NCBI GenBank assembly: GCA_021812785.1
Contig: JAKAMR010000113.1
Coordinates: 1-6,567 of the forward strand
Source of the DNA: Nitrospirota bacterium
GTDB taxonomy: Bacteria; Nitrospirota; Thermodesulfovibrionia; Thermodesulfovibrionales; JdFR-88
Direction of reading: 5' to 3'
Length of the DNA stretch: 6,567 nt
A program made the translations under genes and the position numbers. Below the pieces are notes generated by a model. That model had not been told where the DNA came from and ran no database searches. It worked only from the letters and a program-made list of their open reading frames with translations. Positions 1-6,567 of this stretch are shown one piece after another. Position 1 is the stretch's first letter; the number at the start of each line of letters is the position of its first letter.

Positions 1-1150
1 GGGCAGTATGATGACGAATTCGTCTCCCCCGTAGCGGGTGACTATGTCGAGCTCTCTCAAGTGTTTTATCAGGAGTTGTCCCATCTCTACCAGCAGCCTG
101 CTGCCAACAAGGTGGCCGAAGTTGTCGTTCACCGCCTTGAAATGGTCTATGTCCATGAATATGAGGCTTACGGAGGTGTTATAGCGGTTGCTCCTTAGCA
201 CCTCCGTCCCGATGGTCCTCATCATGTAGCGGGTATTGAACAGCTTCGTGAGGTCGTCGGTGACCACGAGCTCCTGCATCTTCTCATACAGGATGGACCT
301 CTCTATTATCAGGGCGGCGTAATCGGTAAACCGGGCCATGTACTGCAGTTCCTGCCTTGTGAACTCGCCGCCCGATTTTCTGTTTATGAGCTCAAGCACG
401 CCCAGTATCTTTCCCTTGCTCCTTACGGGCACGCATATTGCGGTTTTTATCTTGTGGCGCAAGTCCCTCTCCATTTTCATCATCAGGCCTGTTTCCCTGT
501 ACATGTCCTTTATAAGCAGGGGTTTGCCGTCTCTGGCCACGCTTGAGGCGATCGAATCTCCCGACACGGCGGACTTTCCGGCCTCTTTTTTCCAGAGGGG
601 GCCCTCCGTTTTCTCAAGCTGCAGTCCTCCGGTCTCTTCGTCGATCAGGTAGAGAGTGCAGTTTTCCGCCTCGGTCTTTTCCTTTATTTTTTTTGTGAGG
701 AGCGAAAGGACGTCGGCCCGCTCGGAGGACGATGTGAGGACGTGGCTTAAGTCTTCGAAGAATTTTAGTTCGTCTCTTAGAGAGCTGTTTTCTTTTTTTA
801 GGGCCGAGGCTTCGTCAAGGAGCCTTTTTTCGTCCTCCATCCGCTCCATAAGGCGGCTCAGGAACTCCGTGCCCGCGAGACTGGCATTTATCTGGTAAGT
901 CAGTTTTTTTTTCTTGCAGAATGAAGGACCCTTGCCTGAAATGAACAGTTTTGGCGTCTCGTCGGAGACTGAAAGAAGCTTTTTCATAGGCTCCTGCCTG
1001 GACAGGGCATACCCGCCGTTTATGATCACGAACGACGCGCGGGAGATGGAGCCGGCCGCCTCTTCCGGGTCCTTGAATCGGGTGATCTTGTAAACTGATG
1101 AAGGCAATGCTTCCGAAAGGGACGGCAAGGCGTCCCCTATCAGGAAAACC

Positions 1151-1158
<8 letters not shown>
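1..1158 (-). CDS. Receiver-like / GAF / GGDEF signalling protein, probable diguanylate cyclase (C-terminus cut by window edge)
   Basis: The frame is open from the ATG at 1158-1156 to the window edge, giving 386 visible residues. Residues 1-80 alternate strands and helices like a response-regulator receiver, but the usual phosphoacceptor position after the third strand appears to be Asn47, so it is probably a pseudo-receiver. Residues 101-135 are charged and look coiled-coil. Residues 135-290 read as a GAF domain ([20 protein letters not shown] at 241-260 is typical). The GGDEF domain starts near 296, with [10 protein letters not shown] at 301-310, metal-binding Asp336 in FMDIDHFK, and an intact GGDEF at 377-381. 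An RELD motif at 368-371, five residues upstream, matches the product-inhibition I-site. The family condenses two GTP to cyclic di-GMP in the cytoplasm. One position is odd: GHLVGS (348-353) has Ser where the family usually has Asp. The start overlaps the end of secA by 8 bp, with only a weak GGGG upstream, which suggests translational coupling. Roughly the last 80 or more residues lie outside the window. Confidence 0.9.
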
Positions 1159-3763
<2,605 letters not shown>

Positions 3764-3769
3764 ATATTG

Positions 3770-3775
3770 ATTATA
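3770..3775 (-). promoter_or_regulatory. Candidate -10 box of a secA promoter, implying a leaderless or nearly leaderless mRNA
   Basis: Read on the minus strand the hexamer is a perfect TATAAT, followed by only six bases (3769-3764) before the secA ATG at 3763-3761. Start sites normally fall about 7 nt after the -10 box, which puts transcription at or next to the A of the ATG. No TTGACA-like box is found 16-18 bp upstream (TAGAAG at 17 bp) and there is no extended TGn, so the core is one-sided. The 67-bp gap to recD2 (3764-3830) holds no convincing terminator. The hexamer could also be a chance product of the locally AT-rich stretch, with secA read from recD2. Confidence 0.45.
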
Positions 3776-3830
3776 TTAACATTAAACCGGGTGCTTCTAG
3801 TACCGCCGCGGGCATCCCCAAATGGCCGTT

Positions 3831-5990
3831 TCATTTTTCAGTCAGACGTCTTTTAAGGGCTGTATGCCTGAGCGCGGTCTTGGCGTTTTTTACTGAAATG
3901 GCAAGGGCCTTGGGCTGGCCAAGCAGCACCACCAGCCTTTTTGCCCTTGTGACGGCGGTATATATGAGGTTCCTTTGCAGAAGCATGAAATGCTCGGTTA
4001 CCACAGGCATGATGACGGCCGGGTATTCGCTTCCCTGGCTCTTGTGCACCGAAGCGGCATATGCGAGCTGGAGCTCATCGGTTTCCTCCAAGGCGAAATC
4101 CACGCTGCGTCCGTAAAAATTCACGGTTATCCCGCCCTTCTCAATACCGGTTATCCTGCCGGTATCTCCATTGTAGATGTCTTTTTCGTAATTGTTCCTT
4201 GTCTGCATCACCTTGTCCAGCACCCTGAACTGGCCGCCGCCAATCTGACTGCCCTGTCTGTTCAGGGCGGCCTGGAGCGCCCTGTTCAGGTTTGACACGC
4301 CGAGCACACCCCTGTGCATCGGCGAGAGCACCTGTACGTCCCTGAAAGGGTCAAAACCCCGGGCGGGGAGGGTTTTGGTGCACAGTTCAACTATCTTCTC
4401 AAGCACGGCCTGGGACTCTTCGATCTTCAGAAAATGGAAATCTCCGCCTCCACCGTGGAAGTAGGGCATCTCTCCACCGTTTATCCTGTGGGCGTTCACC
4501 ACTATCATGCTTTCCCTGGACTGTCTGAATATCTCATCGAGCCTTTCGGCCGGGACGGCCCCCGAGGCTATCATTTCCCCAAGGACGTTGCCTGGACCCA
4601 CCGAGGGCAGCTGGTTTGAGTCGCCCACCAGGATGAGGCCGCATTTTGGTGGAAGCGCGGAAAGCACGCGGGCCATCAGGGCGGTGTCTATCATGGAGCT
4701 TTCATCCAGAATGACCAGGTCGGCATCCACAGGATAGAGCCTGTTTCTCCTGAACCCGGTTGCAGGTGTGTATTCCAGCAGCCGGTGTATGGTCTTAGCC
4801 TCTTCATGGGAAAGCTCGGAGAGCCTTTTTGCGGCACGCCCCGTGGGGGCCGCCAGCCGGACCTTTTTGCCCCAGCGCTTGTATATTTTCAGGATGGCCT
4901 TTACGATTGTCGTTTTTCCTACGCCAGGCCCTCCGGTTATTATGAAGACCTTTTCGCGCGTTGCGCCCTTTACAGCCTGAGTCTGTTTCTGGGATAGTCC
5001 GAACGGCAGTTCCTTTTGCACCCATGCTGCGGCCTCCGAAGCGTCGGGCATGTCCGTGCGCCGGTGGTCCTTGAGCAACGTCTTTAGGCCGGCCGCCACC
5101 TCAACTTCGGCATCGTGGAGCGTCTTAAGATAGACGGCCGCCTTGCCGTCTTTCCCTCCGTCCGGCAAGGCGGCCCCGTCGATCACTATTTTCCCTTTTT
5201 CGGCGAGCGCGGAGGAGGCGTTTATGAGGTTTTCCCTTGGGATCGAGAGGTTTTTGCCGGCCTCCTCTATCAGTCGGTCATGCGGGTAGTAGACGTGCCC
5301 TTCATCGGAAAGCCGCTCAAGCATATAGAGTATGCCCGCCTCGGCGCGGAACGGGGACTCCCTTGGTATGCCGGTCCTGGCGGCGATGGCGTCTGCCTTT
5401 ATGAAACCTATTCCAGAGACGTCCTCGGCAAGCCTGTAGGGGTTTGCCTTCAGTATCTGTATGGACTGGAGGCCGTACTGCCTGTAAATCTTCATCGCAT
5501 ATGGCGGGCTTATCTCAAACTCCTGGAAGGCTATCATCATCTCCTTCAATTCTTTTTGCTCTTTCAGGGACTTTTGCAGGCCCTCGATCTTTTTTGCACC
5601 GATCCCTTCCACCTGGGAAAGCCTGGAGGGGTCTTCATCGAGGACCTTCATGGTCTCGGCGCCAAACTTCTGTACGATCTTTTTGGCCATGACGGGGCCG
5701 ATGCCCTTTACGAGTCCGGAGGCCAGGTAACGCTCGATGGCTTGGGCGGAGTGCAGAGGGAGCTCCTCATGGCCGGAAGCCTTGAGCTGCCGGCCGTATT
5801 TAGGGTGCTCTTCCCATTTTCCGGATATCCTCAGGAGCTGGCCTGCGTGTATGTTTGGAAAATTGCCGGTCACGGTGACAAGCCCGCTGGCGTCCCCGGG
5901 CGGTGTGGCGGTGAGCCTGATAACGGCATAATGGCTCTCCGGATTATAGAATACGACCCGTTCGACGGTTCCCCTGATCTCAATCTGCAT
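3831..5990 (-). CDS. recD2: RecD2-type ATP-dependent 5'-3' DNA helicase
   Basis: From the ATG at 5990-5988 the protein has 719 residues, the usual RecD2 length. RecD2 is a superfamily 1B helicase that unwinds DNA 5' to 3' and acts in repair and replication-fork maintenance, usually without RecBC. Residues 1-90 form the N-terminal beta domain. Helix-hairpin-helix segments follow: LVKGIGPVMAKKI (93-105), VEGIGAKKIEGL (127-138) and VSGIGFIKADAIA (191-203). The helicase core has LSQKQTQAV (332-340), Walker A GGPGVGKT (353-360), motif Ia APTGRAAKRL (381-390), Walker B DESS (429-432), GDSNQLPSVGPG (456-467), EIFRQ (486-490), VHKSQGSEYP (648-657) and YTAVTRAKRLV (677-687). An in-frame ATG at 6047 would add 19 residues, but these are mostly Tyr/Ile/Asn encoded by the AT-rich tandem repeat and are not family-like, so I prefer 5990. 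The next gene downstream is secA; the rRNA operon is divergent. Confidence 0.96.
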   Translation of the reverse strand: MQIEIRGTVERVVFYNPESHYAVIRLTATPPGDASGLVTVTGNFPNIHAGQLLRISGKWEEHPKYGRQLKASGHEELPLHSAQAIERYLASGLVKGIGPVMAKKIVQKFGAETMKVLDEDPSRLSQVEGIGAKKIEGLQKSLKEQKELKEMMIAFQEFEISPPYAMKIYRQYGLQSIQILKANPYRLAEDVSGIGFIKADAIAARTGIPRESPFRAEAGILYMLERLSDEGHVYYPHDRLIEEAGKNLSIPRENLINASSALAEKGKIVIDGAALPDGGKDGKAAVYLKTLHDAEVEVAAGLKTLLKDHRRTDMPDASEAAAWVQKELPFGLSQKQTQAVKGATREKVFIITGGPGVGKTTIVKAILKIYKRWGKKVRLAAPTGRAAKRLSELSHEEAKTIHRLLEYTPATGFRRNRLYPVDADLVILDESSMIDTALMARVLSALPPKCGLILVGDSNQLPSVGPGNVLGEMIASGAVPAERLDEIFRQSRESMIVVNAHRINGGEMPYFHGGGGDFHFLKIEESQAVLEKIVELCTKTLPARGFDPFRDVQVLSPMHRGVLGVSNLNRALQAALNRQGSQIGGGQFRVLDKVMQTRNNYEKDIYNGDTGRITGIEKGGITVNFYGRSVDFALEETDELQLAYAASVHKSQGSEYPAVIMPVVTEHFMLLQRNLIYTAVTRAKRLVVLLGQPKALAISVKNAKTALRHTALKRRLTEK

Positions 5991-5991
5991 G

Positions 5992-6019
5992 ATAGTTATA
6001 ATATAATAGTTATAATATA
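5992..6019. repeat. Perfect 14-bp tandem duplication next to the recD2 start
   Basis: The unit atagttataatata occurs twice head to tail, at 5992-6005 and 6006-6019, with no mismatch. It ends one base before the recD2 start codon (5990). It is entirely A/T apart from one G per unit, in a GC-richer surrounding. A period of 14 bp is a little over one helical turn. It may be a duplicated promoter -10 region or a protein-binding site, or simply replication slippage in an AT-rich tract. Confidence 0.9.
5998..6003 (-). promoter_or_regulatory. Candidate -10 box of recD2 inside the proximal repeat
   Basis: On the minus strand this is TATTAT, one mismatch from TATAAT, with seven bases before the preferred recD2 ATG. 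A second identical copy lies 14 bp further upstream (6012-6017). No Shine-Dalgarno-like purine run precedes the ATG. No -35 box is recognisable at 17-18 bp from either copy. The placement mirrors that of the TATAAT before secA, which is the main reason to record it. Confidence 0.35.
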
Positions 6020-6086
6020 TACGAGCGGCGGGATTGATGGTGACCATATAAAGGCGCTGCCTTCAAGGAAAATTTCAGGCCGCAGG

Positions 6087-6134
6087 ATTTTTTTTAGAAA
6101 AAAGGTTGACAAACTTTTGGTCTTCGTGTAAGTT
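6087..6134 (+). promoter_or_regulatory. Probable rRNA operon promoter with an upstream A/T-tract
   Basis: A perfect TTGACA sits at 6106-6111. At 17 bp spacing is TAAGTT (6129-6134), which keeps the three most conserved -10 positions (T1, A2, T6). Immediately upstream, 6088-6103 holds T8, AG and A6, a likely UP element of the kind bound by RNA polymerase alpha subunits at strong rRNA promoters. Transcription would begin near 6140-6142, about 68 nt before the mature 16S end. The weak point is the poor -10 match; another rrn promoter further upstream is not excluded. Confidence 0.7.
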
Positions 6135-6142
6135 AATAAAGT

Positions 6143-6153
6143 TGCTCTTTGAA
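6143..6153 (+). promoter_or_regulatory. boxA-like antitermination site in the rRNA leader
   Basis: The sequence TGCTCTTTGAA closely matches the boxA element (TGCTCTTTAACA in E. coli rrn leaders), which in RNA recruits NusB-NusE and so keeps polymerase from terminating within rRNA. It lies about 56 nt before the predicted mature 16S end. A small hairpin with stem GTGC/GCAC (6170-6173 and 6177-6180) follows it, where some leaders carry further antitermination or processing elements. Confidence 0.65.
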
Positions 6154-6208
6154 AAGACTAGCCTAAAAAGTGCGTAGCACCCGGTCGATTCGAAAGTTCA
6201 AATGAGTT

Positions 6209-6567
<359 letters not shown>

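Noticed and set aside
3790..3820. Terminator between recD2 and secA
   Set aside because: The only pairing, GGGTGC with GCATCC on the plus strand, becomes mismatched in the minus-strand RNA and is not followed by a U-run.
5991..6047. N-terminal extension of RecD2 starting at 6047
   Set aside because: The 19 extra residues are Tyr/Ile/Asn-rich translation of the tandem repeat, while family similarity begins right after the ATG at 5990.
6037..6047. Small inverted repeat ATGGT-G-ACCAT between recD2 and the rRNA operon
   Set aside because: Five-base arms around one base are expected by chance and no second copy is seen.
6047..6052. TATAAA as a second, upstream rRNA promoter
   Set aside because: No -35-like hexamer is found at 16-18 bp upstream (AGCGGC at 17).
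6056..6095. Possible intrinsic terminator on the plus strand: stem 6056-6062 with 6077-6083, then T8
   Set aside because: The stem is only 7 positions with a mismatch, the loop is 14 nt, four bases separate it from the T-run, and no plus-strand gene ends here. The T-run is better read as part of the rRNA UP element.
5115..6131. Long plus-strand open frame (338 codons) opposite recD2
   Set aside because: It is antisense to a clear full-length helicase, shows no recognisable domain, and runs into the rRNA promoter; open antisense frames are expected from the codon bias of GC-rich genes.

Overview
The window carries three protein genes on the minus strand and the start of a ribosomal RNA operon on the plus strand. 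The proteins and the 16S 5' end are clearly bacterial. The AT-poor coding sequence, the SecA with a C-terminal zinc motif, and a diguanylate-cyclase-like protein suit a Gram-negative lineage, perhaps in the Desulfobacterota/Nitrospirota neighbourhood. That placement is an impression, not a result. The 16S fragment (about 359 nt with an unusually long V1 helix) would settle it by alignment.

Layout, read from right to left along the minus strand: recD2 (3831-5990), an ATP-dependent DNA helicase with helix-hairpin-helix repeats; a 67-bp gap; secA (1151-3763), the motor ATPase of the general protein export pathway; then an 8-bp overlapping gene (1-1158, cut by the window edge) encoding a degenerate receiver-like segment, a coiled coil, a GAF domain and a GGDEF domain. 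The rrn operon points the other way from 6209 to the right edge. About 218 bp separate recD2 from the 16S gene and hold both sets of 5' signals: a perfect 14-bp tandem repeat against the recD2 start, and an A/T-tract, a TTGACA box and a boxA-like antitermination site for the rRNA.

The genes do not form one obvious pathway. secA and recD2 are housekeeping genes, and the GGDEF protein is tied to secA mainly by overlap, which suggests shared transcription and perhaps translational coupling. No intrinsic terminator is visible between recD2 and secA, so read-through is possible, although secA also has a perfect TATAAT just before its start.

I do not see a new defence, mobile or biosynthetic system here: no CRISPR, tRNA, insertion sequence or attachment site. 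The points worth a second look are small: secA and recD2 starts that look leaderless, the 14-bp repeat, a substitution at a guanine-contact position in the GGDEF domain, long A-runs at domain boundaries, and a very compact rRNA leader.
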